DNA from: Hirsutella rhossiliensis | Lineage: Eukaryota; Ascomycota; Sordariomycetes; Hypocreales; Ophiocordycipitaceae | DNA: 64,000 bases | Direction: 5' to 3' | Assembly (NCBI RefSeq): GCF_020360975.1 | Contig: NW_025408667.1 | Coordinates: 930,001 to 994,000 of the forward strand | In this document: positions 34,291 to 44,671 of the stretch, in pieces | Position numbering within the stretch: the first letter of the stretch is position 1 | How the letters are laid out: every line of letters starts with the position of its first letter | Notes under the pieces: generated by a model | Database searches by the model: none | The model's input: the letters and a program-made list of their open reading frames with translations, nothing else | What the model was told of the DNA's origin: nothing | Translations under genes and position numbers: made by a program

Positions 34291-37200
34291 GGTCTCGCTC
34301 GTCGTGGAGGCGCGGAAACGGTCATTACAGGGCGAGAAGGGTTGGGTGGTGAGCTAGCAATGAAAGGCTCGGATCGGCCTGAAGGCGGGTCAGGCGAGCA
34401 GCCGGCCGAAGAAAATGGCAGTAGGTTTGAAATAAAGGCCGCTGGAATGAGGGGAGTCAAGGTACGGGAAGGAGTGAAGAGCAGTGGCTGCACAGGGAGA
34501 AAAAGTTGCAGTCAAGAGGACCCTGTCAAGCTGGGCGACGAGGATGACGACTGGTCACTGCAGAAGAAGCTCGCGAGTGGGTGTGTGTGGGAGAAGGCAG
34601 AAAAAAAACGGGGTCGGGGGGCTTAGGGAACCTGTCGAGGGCGGTAGGGGGTACTGGGGAGCTATCGGGAGACGGCCATGGGTTGACGGTGGGCAGATGG
34701 CCTGACATGTACTCCCTACGCCAGTGCAGCACCGGTAGATGTAGCCGGTACTTTGGCGGCACGTACGATAGGCTGCGCGAGATGATGTAACTGGACAGGA
34801 AATGGCAGTCCCGGCAGGCGCCCATTGGACCGAGATCTAGCAGGCGAGCAACATGGGCCGTTCTAGGCTCGAGTCTGGACCGCCGGGGCCTCACGTGCAG
34901 AAGTTGTCGATACATACATACCAGGTACATACATAAATGCTAGTACAGTATGCGATGCGCCGACTATTCCCGGCTTACGGCCAGCCTAGCGTGATGCCTA
35001 GCGTCGAATGCTCTTAGGCAGCAGAACAGCGATTACCTTGGCACATTTTTTCCGTTCATGTCGAGCTCCGACAACTCAGAAATCACGGCTGTGGGCTGAC
35101 AAGGTCGCACGACATGGTTGACGCGCGTTTGCGTATCATGAGACATTATCCGAGCTGATGCTGGACCGTACGTATGCCAATCCAACGTCGCCTTCGTTCG
35201 CAGTGGTTCAAATGCCATGCCGTGTCCACGGCGGCACAGTATCATAGCTCGCACTGGGATTGATGCCCAACAATGCGCAGGATGCGCCATGACAGAACTG
35301 CGGATATACGAGACATGACGAGCAGACAAGGCCGATGTATGTATGTATGTATGTATGTGTATTTTCCGTCCAGCGGCCGTGAGGCCGCTCAGGTCCCGGT
35401 GGGGCACAGGACGTGCTGAGCTAGTAGGCTGTCTACAGTCTCCTCTCGCAAACGTAAACAACCACCATCCAGCATTTCATCGGCTCTGAGGCGCTCCGTG
35501 TTGAACCTGGTGCCCGTCAGCGGGTCGTGCAGGCGCGGCGGTGAGATCGCCATTCAGTTTTGGTCTCCAAGGGACCGTTGTCGGAGACTGCAGAGCGCAG
35601 CCTCAGTTGGCCCGGCCGGGCAAAGGGTGACAAGGCCGATGTGTCGTTGAAAGTGACGCTGTAGGGTAGCTGACACTCAAGTGGGTGATGACTGGGCAAC
35701 ATCAAAACAAGCCGGCCAAGCGAAGAAAAGAAAAAAACAAGAGCAGGAAGGTCGTGATTAGTGATGGCTCGCGTTGGTGGCCGTGTCCCTCCCTGCTGCT
35801 GAGAACGGACCCTTGGCCTTTTTTTCGTCTCATGTGGTGGCAGTTGGGCGCCTCGCTGCCGCCAACTGTCAGCCGGCCATCTGGGCTGGGCCGGCGTTTC
35901 AAGTTTTTTTTTTGGGCTCCCTCCCCCCCCTTTTCTTTTCTTTTCCCCCCCGTGTCCTCGGGCGGTTGGACGGGATCTGCAACCCCCGACTGTCGATGGA
36001 AGGCAGCTCGCGGAACTGCGGAGAAGGTTGTGTTGGTTGGCGGGTGATCGATCAGCCGCCCCCAAGATGAAGCTACTGTAAGCCTGCATGCGAAGCGACC
36101 CGGACGGGTGTGATGGCCAGGGGCTGCGTGCCTGCAAAGCCGCGCGCTGACCCGACGCTAGGAGAGAGAGCTGATGATGACCGAGGGCCCCCCCTCCCGG
36201 GGTTTTCTGCTTGCGATGACAAGTCGTTCGTTTCAACGTTAATGCCAGAGCTGGGCCCGGACTGAGACTCGGACGCACACCCAGGGTTTGGTTGCCTCTT
36301 GGCCGGCCAATGACGTCCAGAGCCAAAAAGGACTGTCGGATGCCTCGCCTTTTGATCAGTCCACATGTCTGACGGCCCTTGAAGTGGTTGACGACAATCG
36401 TCATCGTGTCTCCAGCCCAGCGTGTTTGCACCGCTTTGCTAGACAGATAACGCAAGGTAGCGCTCCCACGCATGAAGCATGACGAGGACATGCTTATTTA
36501 CCTCCTGGACCTTGCTGCATGATGTATTCGTCTGTAAGGGTCGGGCCCCCGTTCATGTTAGCGCGTCTGGAGGAGATACCGTGTCGTACGGTGGGCAGGT
36601 TCCTGCAGCTCTTCTACGGTTTGTTGGCCCCCGCACTGACTGCCCCTGCGGTCCAACCACAGTGGGTGCGAGGTGCCCGGTACTGCACGCGCCGCTCGGA
36701 CTCTGCGCCTTGTCGGGTACTCTGTACCGCGTGTCGGCAAAACAGCATCACGACGGCTTCTCCTCCTTTCTCTCTCTCTCCCCTCTGCCTTGACTCCCTC
36801 CCGCCTTGGACATCCCCTCACCCGTGCCATTGCCATCGAGGCTGCTCGCCGACCTTCTTTCTGCGCCCTCTTTTGCGCCTTCTTCTTCATCTTCTTCGTC
36901 GTCGGCATACCCTCCCTGCCAGCAACGACGGGCTGCTCTTTGTTAGGGGGCTTTATTTTATTTTATTTTTTAAACTCGCACTGCACTTGTTTGTACCCCA
37001 GCATCCGCCCGCCGCCTCCACTTGCCTCGTCCACGCCATTTTTTACATTCTTGCCTCGTTCCTCAACGCGCCAATTGTCGGCTCGACCTTTCCCATTTCA
37101 TTCCTTTTGTCGCGCATTCGACTCTTCCATTCGTTCGCCAACTTTTCTGCCTGCCGACACCCGCACACCCTTCGACAGTGTGCCACAGCATTCGTGCGTC

Positions 37201-37392
37201 CTGACCTGATTCAGCTTCTCTCGCCCTAGCCTTCGCCCGAGCTCTGGCCCGGCTCTCCTCACCGTTTCCTCGACGGGCCTTTTAGCTGCCCCTCATCCCG
37301 CTCCTTTGACGTCGGCATATCGACTGCTACTTCCTTCTCATCACCTCTCTGAGCAATCTCGACAGCGGCCTGGCTCGAGCCCCGGGGCCGAA
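34291..37392. other. 3.1-kb intergenic region with long pyrimidine-rich leader
   Basis: The largest gap in the left part. It includes the PRP24 promoter, a TATG microsatellite, several homopolymer tracts (T-run and C-run around 35900-35950) and, from about 36730 on, a CT-rich stretch that looks like a long 5' leader of the CFEM gene. A 324-codon minus-strand frame (35517-36491) has a composition typical of chance frames in GC-rich DNA and is not called. Confidence 0.5.
35335..35360 (+). repeat. TATG microsatellite
   Basis: About six copies of the tetranucleotide TATG/GTAT in intergenic DNA. Confidence 0.9.
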
Positions 37393-38447
37393 ATGGGCCG
37401 TTTTGTGCCTCTAATTCTGGGCGCTTGGAGCGCGTTGCAACTGTTTGGCGCCGTCGCCCAGGATGTACCGACTTGCATTGTAAGCCTTGGCTGCCCTCCC
37501 CACATCTACCGCCCCCCCTCTGACCTTGATATCTATCCAGCCCGGCTGCGCGAACCAGCTGAGATCGGACTTTGCCAAGTTTTCTTGCCAAAGCGCCACC
37601 GATGCTGCCTGTTTGTGTCAGGAAAAGTTCATCAGCAGCGTCGTTGAATGCAGTGCCAAGTGCAAAGCCAAGGACGAAGATGTCCGCCGAAATCTCGGCC
37701 AATCTTTCTGCGCAGGTAAGAAACGGGGGAATTTTGGTTGGTTTGCATCTTGCGCTCGGACCCGACTGACCAGGGTCAGGCCATCTTCCCTCGGCAGCAT
37801 CATCGAGCTCGGTGAAGCCCGGAACGCCGTCGTCGGCCCCGCCGCCCTCGACGGCGACTCCCACTTCAGCCACGCCTGTTTCGACTTCAGCTCCGCCTAG
37901 CTCAACTTCAGTTCCGCCCAGTTCGACATCAAGTGCGCCCGCCTCCACGCAGGCGTCGACTTCAGCTTCGTCCACCTCGTCCGCCGTTGCGGCCGCCACG
38001 GTGAGTGCGGTAACTCGGCTTTCGGGGCCAAATAGGCTTTCGGACCTGGACTGAGCTAATTCCATTGACTAGTCTGCGACTTCTGCGTCGGAAACATCCG
38101 TGGCCGCTTCTCAAACCTCCGCCGCCCTCGCCGGCGCAAAAACCTCTGAAGCTGCCGCAACCGACCCCTCGGCATCTGCTCTATCTCAGGCTTCCGTGGT
38201 CGGCATTGGTGTCGGCGTTGGTGCTGCCGTCATCGCTATTGCTGGCATCGTCCTGTGTCTCCTGCTGAGAAGCCGCAAACGAACGCCCCGCCCGTCAATG
38301 GACATTTCAAAGCCGCTCCCTGGATCTGGCAGAGCGTATGCGGGCCGCGACCACAACTCATTTGAAAAGTATGGCAACGACATCGAAATGACTACGAACC
38401 GCTACGAGGACATGGTACCTCGACAGCAGCCCAGAACCATGGTTTGA
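37393..38447 (+). CDS. CFEM-domain membrane protein
   Basis: Extracellular eight-cysteine CFEM proteins are fungus-specific and serve in haem/iron capture, cell-wall anchoring or host sensing. Exons 37393-37479, 37541-37715, 37798-38000 and 38073-38447 give 279 aa. A signal peptide (about 1-22) is followed by the CFEM domain with eight Cys (TCI, PGC, FSC, AAC, CLC, VEC, AKC, SFC). A Ser/Thr/Pro-rich stalk that should be heavily O-glycosylated follows (about 90-190), then one transmembrane helix (VVGIGVGVGAAVIAIAGIVL) and a basic cytosolic tail beginning RSRKRTPRP. So it is type I membrane-anchored rather than GPI-anchored, and it is not a Pth11-type receptor (one helix only). Introns are 61, 82 and 72 bp. 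The ligand is unknown. Confidence 0.88.
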
Positions 38448-38897
38448 CCTCACGGAGACGTTAGCCGGTGAAGGCACCTACCGAAAAAGCTGCTCAAGAC
38501 TGTGAGTTTCGTCCAGACCTTCCTTGGTCACCACCGGACGCCCAGTGAACATGATTCAGCAAACGAGCCACGCATCCTCATCTTTGGCCGACGAACATGG
38601 GATGAAGAGCTCGGACACAGCCGAGGCTGTACCGCTCATTTTGGCGAGGAGTCGGCTGCGTATTGCGTTCGAGATGCAGTTCTGTTTCTTTTATCATATT
38701 TCAGGGCCTCATTTCATTGTTTTTTACCCAGAGCCGGCTTCAGGGGCCCTATGGCAGAAGTCGCGGAGCTTGAGGCACCCTCAACTAGGCAAGCCGTTCC
38801 ATGTACATATATTTTACACTTGGCTCTCTGTCACATCAACTACACACCGCCGCAAGATGGTGATGCGCCGCTAGATTAAAATCCCGGGACAATATGA
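38448..38897. other. convergent 3' intergenic region
   Basis: 3' ends of the CFEM and MRPL22 genes. No gene is seen. Confidence 0.6.
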
Positions 38898-40057
38898 CTA
38901 CCACGAGTAGTACGGACGCTGGCCGTGGATTGAGCGGTTGGGCAGGTGTACCCACGGGCCCTTGGCCGCCTTCTTGGCCACGCCTTCATCGTGCTCTCGT
39001 AACCGCGTCTTTTCCTCCTTGAGCACGACGGAGAAGCCTGGAGTAGAAAGAATTAGCGCGGGGACTCTAAACGGGGGACAAGGAGACCCACTTGTGCTTG
39101 GATGTTGGATGAGGCCGTGTCGCCCTCGGCCTTTGTAGTCGAGTTCTTGGCCCCGCCACGGTCCCCGGCCCACCCACGACTGGGCGACGTAGATGCGGGT
39201 GGGATCGGTAATTGCTATCCACTTGCCGTCCTTTGCCATGATCTTGCGCGGCTTGGGCAACGATTCGCCGTTGACTTTGCCCAGCCCCATGCCTCGCTGG
39301 GCGACAGCGAGATCGCGGGCCTCCTCGAGGTAGTACCTCATCTCGGCGGACATCTTCTTCTTGGACCACCTCATTTGCGTGATTGCCTCGTCGACGGGCT
39401 TGCCGGCAATCTGACGCGACAGCATGACGAGCTTCTTGAGACTGGTGGGGAGGAAGTGGCTCTTATGGACGAGCTCTCGCTCCGTCATCTTGATCCTGTC
39501 CTCCTTGGTCAACTGGCCGTTGTTGCGGACCATCTGAATGACCTTGTTGCGCTGCCAGCGCACGCGGCTCCGGGGGTTGGGGTCCGCCACCATGGCCATG
39601 GTCTCACGCGTCTTCTGCACCACGGCCTCCTTGGGGCCGCTTGCTGGTGCTGCCGCCGCCGGGCCGGGGGAAGTAGAGTCGATTTCGTCCTGAAAGATGT
39701 TGTCCTCGACATGGGACCGTAGGTTGCGCTCCAAAAAGTGCTGCCTGAGCTTTGGGTCGTCGAGCTCCGGGGCGGTGTCGCGGGCCGACTGCTGCGCAGC
39801 GTCGCGGGACTTGGCGCTCCTGCTGCCCCAGCCCTTGAGGGGATTGAGAGACCATTTGTGGCGGCGCTGGAGGGTGGTGCAGGGCGGGGGGTCTGAGGCG
39901 GCGACAGTTGCGCGGGTGGCGGTTCCGATAGATGGGTGGGAAGACGGCGCTCCTGCTTTCTGCGTGTTAGAGAACCCGTGGATGGGCTAGTTTTCAATTG
40001 AGAGGATGGAAGTGTACCCGAAAGCGCCAGCCGCCGTGCGGCCAGACGGGCACTCAT
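38898..40057 (-). CDS. MRPL22: mitochondrial ribosomal protein uL22m
   Basis: Mitochondrial large-subunit protein of the uL22 family, which lines the exit tunnel. Coding order: 40018-40057, 39092-39952 and 38898-39037, about 346 aa. The first 13 residues (MSARLAARRLALS) are a typical mitochondrial presequence. The uL22 core spans roughly 150-270 (KSHFLPTSLKKLVMLSRQIAGKP, AEMRYYLEEARDLAV), and the tail ends GQRPYYSW. Intron 1 ends in a tandem acceptor (AAGCAG): splicing at 39956 or 39953 gives proteins differing by one residue, and both keep the frame. The intron 2 donor is GTGGGT and joins HPSTS to FSVVLKEEK. Divergent from COX9, 313 bp away. Confidence 0.88.
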
Positions 40058-40370
40058 GTCGAACAAGGGGACGTGGATGCCAGCTTTGCCAGACGGGAGG
40101 CCTTCACGATGCCAACTTGAATTGAGGGTGTTAAGCCTTGGCTGGAGTCAACCTTTTTTCGGACGCTCCGAAGTTCTGCCGAGTGGGCCACATGGTGAAT
40201 ATAAGTCACGTGATATAACTCTTTAGCGCGGTCGGAACATCAGACCATGGTTCCTGAGATGCCGCGGGCACAAGATCAAGTCACGCACTTCAACCGAAGC
40301 AAGCTCTCGAGCCGACAGAGACACTCGCCGCACACTCTCTCTTCACAACCGGCAAAGCAACACCGACGCC
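40058..40370. promoter_or_regulatory. short bidirectional promoter, MRPL22 / COX9
   Basis: Only 313 bp separate the start codons of two divergent nuclear genes for mitochondrial proteins, so they probably share control elements. TCACGTGAT, an E-box/CACGTG palindrome, lies at about 40206-40214. It is a plausible bHLH (Cbf1-type) site, inferred from sequence alone. Confidence 0.6.
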
Positions 40371-40853
40371 ATGGCCATCAGCCCCATTACCGGAGTACGT
40401 TTGCACAGGAACCCAATGGCGCGGCATGGGGGAGGTTGGACATGCCGCGGGACTTGAGGGTTGGAGGCGATTTTATCACCTCGTTGCACGGGCTGACTTG
40501 GCTGGGTATGCATAGATGCTGCGACGACGCTTGGTCCTGGACCTTGCTATCGGACTGGGTATGTCTTTCCGGAGGTCACGAGGAGTTGGAGCTGTTGATT
40601 GGGTGCCGAGGCATCTGGCGAGGCATTGGAGGTCGCGGCTAACTGGGATTGCAGGATCTGGCTTCGTCATGGCCAATTACTTCTGGTAAGCGGGCACTTT
40701 CCCGACTCGGAGCGATGGCGAAACGACGAGACAATGCGAGAAGCCTGACGCCGAGTGACGGATAGGTACGGCTTCCACCTTCCCCGGACCCACGCCCGCG
40801 ACGCCTACTACGGCAAGCTCGAGGAGAAGCGCGCCCAGGCCAAGGCCAACTAA
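40371..40853 (+). CDS. COX9: cytochrome c oxidase subunit 7A (Cox9)
   Basis: Small single-helix subunit of complex IV in the inner mitochondrial membrane. Exons 40371-40394, 40516-40558, 40655-40685 and 40766-40853 give 61 aa: MAISPITG, then MLRRRLVLDLAIGLG, then SGFVMANYFW, then YGFHLPRTHARDAYYGKLEE and a basic end. The layout is short matrix-side N-terminus, one membrane helix, then the conserved RxxAR-DxYY-KLEE tail, the family pattern at the family length. Three introns (121, 96 and 80 bp) interrupt only 186 coding bases, so the gene is easily missed by frame-based gene finders. All joins preserve frame and use GTACGT, GTATGT and GTAAGC donors. Confidence 0.88.
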
Positions 40854-41650
40854 GCGAAGCGCGGTGCAAGGGACGCAAACAAAAAATATGGCTGTGGAGG
40901 CCGCAAGACAACACGACGGGCTACGTCTAGACAAGGGGCGGATGGACGGGGAGCCTTGCGCAGAGATGCGGCAGCGTGGTCGTGGAATGTTGTTGTACAC
41001 ATAGACCAGGGCAACCCAGTCGATGGATGCTTTGATCGTTTTCTTTGTGACATTTGCATTGCTGTTCTCGCTGGTGCTATAGATGTGCGTAGACGGATAC
41101 AAGGCTGGCCGACGAGCAGGCACATGTGTGATGGCAACCAAATCCTGGAGCCAAGGCGACGTCTTTGCCGTGCTTTTCTGCTTCCAACTACAGGTCTTCA
41201 CGCGACGAACCTGCCCAAGAGAGGCAGGCCAAACCATATTTGGCAACCAAGATTTGGTTACCAGGCGCTGAATCGGCTGTGCTCGTAGACGGGGAGTTCA
41301 GTCAAGGCGTAGACCGCTGCTATTTTTGGTATTTCCGAATGAACTGTTGAGGTACCATGTGCTTGACGGAACAAAGCAAAGGCGATTGAGCCGGATTGCT
41401 TGCTGGGAGGAGATGGCAAGGGGTGTTCCTGTGTTCCTTGGGCGACGCCACGGCGTGGTGTGACAGCATGCCGCTCTTGTGGATGAGACGAATCTTGCTC
41501 TGCTCCTGATGACACAAGCCCAGACCCGGGATCCTCGAACCAGAGGCCGTGAGCGGCGTGGCCAAGTGCACACTGTGCCCCGAGGCATCCTTGGGTAAAG
41601 AAGCTCGACGGATTGCTAAGTGACGGCGACCCGGGCAATGGTGGCGGCCG
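40854..41650. other. convergent 3' intergenic region (COX9 / SOM1)
   Basis: About 800 bp downstream of both flanking genes. No coding potential is recognised. Confidence 0.55.
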
Positions 41651-42174
41651 TCACCTCGGGGCCTCGTCGGCGTCGTGCCAATTGGAAGACCACTGGTACG
41701 GCTTCGGCGGCTCGGCTGCGTCGTCGGCGGGCTTGGCCGGGCCGTCGTCCCATCCGGCCTTGCCCTCCCACGCCGTCGTCTCGACCATGAAGGACGATTT
41801 TTTATCCTTGCATCTACAAATTCGTTACCACTCCGCGCATCACAAAAAGTCCCAGTCACGGGCCCCCCTTCCGCGCCAGCAAACCACTACAGCCAAGCTT
41901 GGTGGCGCAGTGGAGAGACACAAACGAACAGGAGACGAAGAGACCGAGGGGAAGCTCACTTGCGAAAGAGGCGCTGCACGGCAAAGCACTGCACCGGGCT
42001 GTCGCGCACCGCCGGCCGCTGCACCTCGCACTTGTACTGCAGCATCTGCAGCAGCGGGCAGGCCGAGAGGTCGAGCAGCGCGCTGCCGTCGAGCTTGCGC
42101 CGCCGGCCGCGGGCGTCGTGCTGGGCCTTGAGGGGCAGCTCCGAGGCTGGGAAGGAGTGGCAGGGCGGCGTCAT
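41651..42174 (-). CDS. SOM1: mitochondrial export protein Som1
   Basis: Som1 assists the inner-membrane peptidase (Imp1/Imp2), which matures proteins sorted to the intermembrane space, including Cox2 in yeast. Exons 41960-42174 and 41651-41813 give 125 aa. The core reads FPASELPLKAQHDARGRRRKLD, then SACPLLQMLQYKCEVQRP, VQCFAVQRLFRKCKDKKSSF and MVETTAWEG, with the Cys-containing LLQYKC...CF..QRLFRKC pattern of the fungal Som1 family. The 146-bp intron (GTGAGC ... TTTGTAG) splits a Lys codon. The intron lies inside the QRLFRKC motif, so the exon join is confirmed by the motif itself. It is the third mitochondrial gene in a 3.3-kb stretch. Divergent from the RecA-like gene. Confidence 0.82.
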
Positions 42175-42630
42175 TTTTTTTCGCTTCGTTGCGCCGCCGT
42201 CTTCGTTGGGGCCTTGGTGGGTTTCGAGGTGCGGGCGGCGATGGAAGCGGTGATGGGGAAACGGGTGCTGGATGAGGTGGAGGAGACGACTCTCGACGAG
42301 GTGGGTGAGCGATTGAGTGCATTCTTCTAGGGCCGACCTTTTTTCCTCGGCTTGACGAGTTCCAGGTGGTCCGACCTCTCCTCTCCCGAACCGGATGCAT
42401 CACCCAAGAACCCCCTTCTTCTCTCTTGTTATTATTATTGCACGGAGCTCAGCATGTTGGCTCGTCGAGAATTGGGTTTCACGCCCGCCAGTGCGCGCTC
42501 CTCGGCATCATCCTCCTTCAAGAGATGAATCATGACGGCATTCAGGGGAAATGCCTCAACGCTTGCTCACAGCAATGATTATTTTCTTGGGAGAAGAATA
42601 ATTACGAGTTATTCGATCAATCACGGCGAC
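42175..42630. promoter_or_regulatory. bidirectional promoter region, SOM1 / RecA-like gene
   Basis: 456 bp between two divergent coding starts. No gene is called. The reading frame used for the next gene is also open upstream from an ATG at 42532, so the coding start there is uncertain. Confidence 0.45.
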
Positions 42631-43339
42631 ATGTCCCAATCGACCGGCCGCGAGTCGATGTAGGCGCACAAAAGCTGATGATGCACGCACACACACGCAG
42701 ATACTCAACAGCCTGCGCGCAGCACTGCCAGACGCCGCCGCCGCCGCGCCCAGCCGCGGGCTCAAGCCCACGCACATGGACGAGCTCGACCGGGTCGCGG
42801 CGCGCCACCTGCGCGACACGCAGGCGCCCACCCTGGCCATCGCGGGCCGCAGCCTGCCGCTGCTCTACAAGCTGGTCGCGACGCTCGTGTCGCCGCCGCA
42901 CCGCCAGGCCGTGCTCGTCGTCGACGCCGACGGCCGCTTCGACGCGACGCGCCTCGCCTGCCACGACGACGACGACCTGCGGCACGTCTACGTGCAGCAG
43001 TGCGGCGGCGCCGCCAGCCCTGAGCATCTCCGCGCGCTCGTGGCCGACGCCGAGGCCTTTATGCTGTACCACGCCGCCGCGCGCCCCAGCCGCTCCCGCC
43101 GGTGGTGGGGCACCGTCGTCGTCCTCGGCGGCGCCGGCGCGCCGGGCCTCGGTGGGGGGGACGTCGTCGCCGGGTGGAAGGGCTGGCTGCGCGTGGACCG
43201 CGACCAGGTGCAGCCCTTTGCGCTCGGCGTGGGCGTCGACGACGCGCTGGCCGAGCGGGATGCGCGACAACGGGCTGTCGACGCTGCTGGCTGGGCGGCG
43301 ACGTCCCCGTGGGGGGGCTTTGTCTTCTACGATGGCTAG
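42631..43339 (+). CDS. conserved fungal protein, possible degenerate Rad51/RecA paralogue
   Basis: I do not recognise a named family. The firm part is 42776-43339 (187 codons): THMDELDRVAARHL, TLAIAGRSLPLLYKLVATL, AVLVVDADGRFDATRL, WWGTVVVLGGAG, DVVAGWKGWLRVDRDQVQPF and AVDAAGWAATSPWGGFVFY. The segment VVDADGRFDATRL, lying about 15 residues after IAGRSLPLLYKL, echoes RecA-fold recombinases (IDTEGRFDPERL after the P-loop). The Walker A Gly-Lys-Thr is missing, so it would be a non-ATPase paralogue of the Psy3/Csm2/Xrcc2 sort. Upstream, the frame stays open through ILNSLRAALPD. A start at 42631 (MSQSTGRES) needs an intron 42660-42711 to stay in frame. The N-terminus is uncertain; the C-terminal stop is clear. 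Confidence 0.55.
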
Positions 43340-44671
43340 CATCGACGGCACGTGGGAGGGGATACTGTACATTCAACAAGGGGCCAGAGGTTGCGAAGGA
43401 ATGGAAATCAGAGGACAGATGGAGGAAAGAAAGAAGGGAAAAATGGAACCGCGTATGAGCAGGCGGTGGCTGGCCTCTGAGGGAACAGTCGAGATGACAT
43501 GCTGTGTTTCTCTCCAGTGGAGAGCAACGACGTCGATGCATCTGATACGAGAGCAAGTCGTGTCACTCACTCATGGCAGCGTTCCGGGGTGGAGAGCCCC
43601 TTCTCCCTTGAATGAATCCCAACCACGAGGTCTCCTCATCGCCCATCTCCTGCACGCCAACATGGCCAGACAAGAGGCCAGCCTCTCCACCTGGCACGCT
43701 CTTATTGTTTTATTTATCCTCCACGATTCAGCAAGTGGAGCACCACCATCCACAGAGCAGGATACTCAGCATAACCACGAGCTAGGGTCCTTCGAACCCT
43801 GTCAATCCAAAACCACATCTACAGCATCATGCCCGAGCCAGACTGCACCGTGTGCCAGTCCCAGGGGCGAATCTTCCGACCCGTTATGTTTACAGCAGAC
43901 CATGGCTTGACGCGACTGAGTCGGGACGATGCAGGATCGCTGCCTGTGCGCCCTCGCCATCGAGAAATGCTAAAACAAAAACACCCGCGCCAGTCATGTC
44001 CCGTGTTTTACGGCGACTCGTCGACGCTGCAGGCTCGCGGGGAGGTGCTTGACTAGCCGTGCCGGTCCTCGACGTAAGACGCGTCGGCTGAGGGGGTGGG
44101 CTTTCAACACTTCGAAACCACTTGTCGCAGGCTTCGAGGCCGGCTTGCGGTACGACGCAGGATGTTGGGCCTGCGAGGCTTGTGGTGTTGCATGGCATGC
44201 GTGCTGGGCTAGAATATCCCTCGGGAGTGACGACTTGTTGCCTCGAGTTACCTGGGCTGAAGTTTGATTCCTTCGTCGGGGCACGAGCAGGAGTATGCAA
44301 GTTCGAAATCAGGGTAATGTCACATTGGGGCCAAGCTGCTCAGTGTTGAGAAAAAGTCTTGTCTGAATTGTATCTATGATGTGATGCTCATCAGGGTATA
44401 AGGGTGGTGCATCATGGTTTATAAAAAGTCAACAGCCCCGAAGATGCATGCCAAAGACTCGGTCCCTAGCAGCATCAGTCCCCCATGCTTCGCGCGCAAG
44501 AACAGGACACCTGCTGTTATGCTTGTTCCCCCAGCTCGCACCCGGTCGCAATTCAGAATGAAAGAAAAAAGACGAGACCCAGCTCCAACGATCAAAAAAA
44601 AGGGTCTTGCGAAGGTAACAGAAACGCCGGCCATGGATTCATAAAGGCATTGGGGAAATGCAGGCGAGGTT
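43340..44671. other. convergent 3' intergenic region
   Basis: 1.3 kb between the 3' ends of the RecA-like and HAD genes. A few 60-75 codon frames exist; none has family features. Confidence 0.5.

Noticed and set aside
35517..36491. 324-codon minus-strand open frame
   Set aside because: Composition is that of a chance frame in GC-rich DNA (Arg/Ser/Gly-rich, no domain-like blocks). It crosses homopolymer runs, and its start has no good context.
43785..43815. TTCGAACC, a tRNA B-box-like word on the minus strand
   Set aside because: Flanking bases cannot form a T stem and no A box lies at the right distance.
42678..43910. 410-codon plus-strand frame overlapping the RecA-like gene
   Set aside because: It reads the RecA-like gene in another frame (Arg/Ser/Ala/Pro runs) and has no domain blocks. 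The 42776-43339 frame has balanced composition and conserved-looking motifs.
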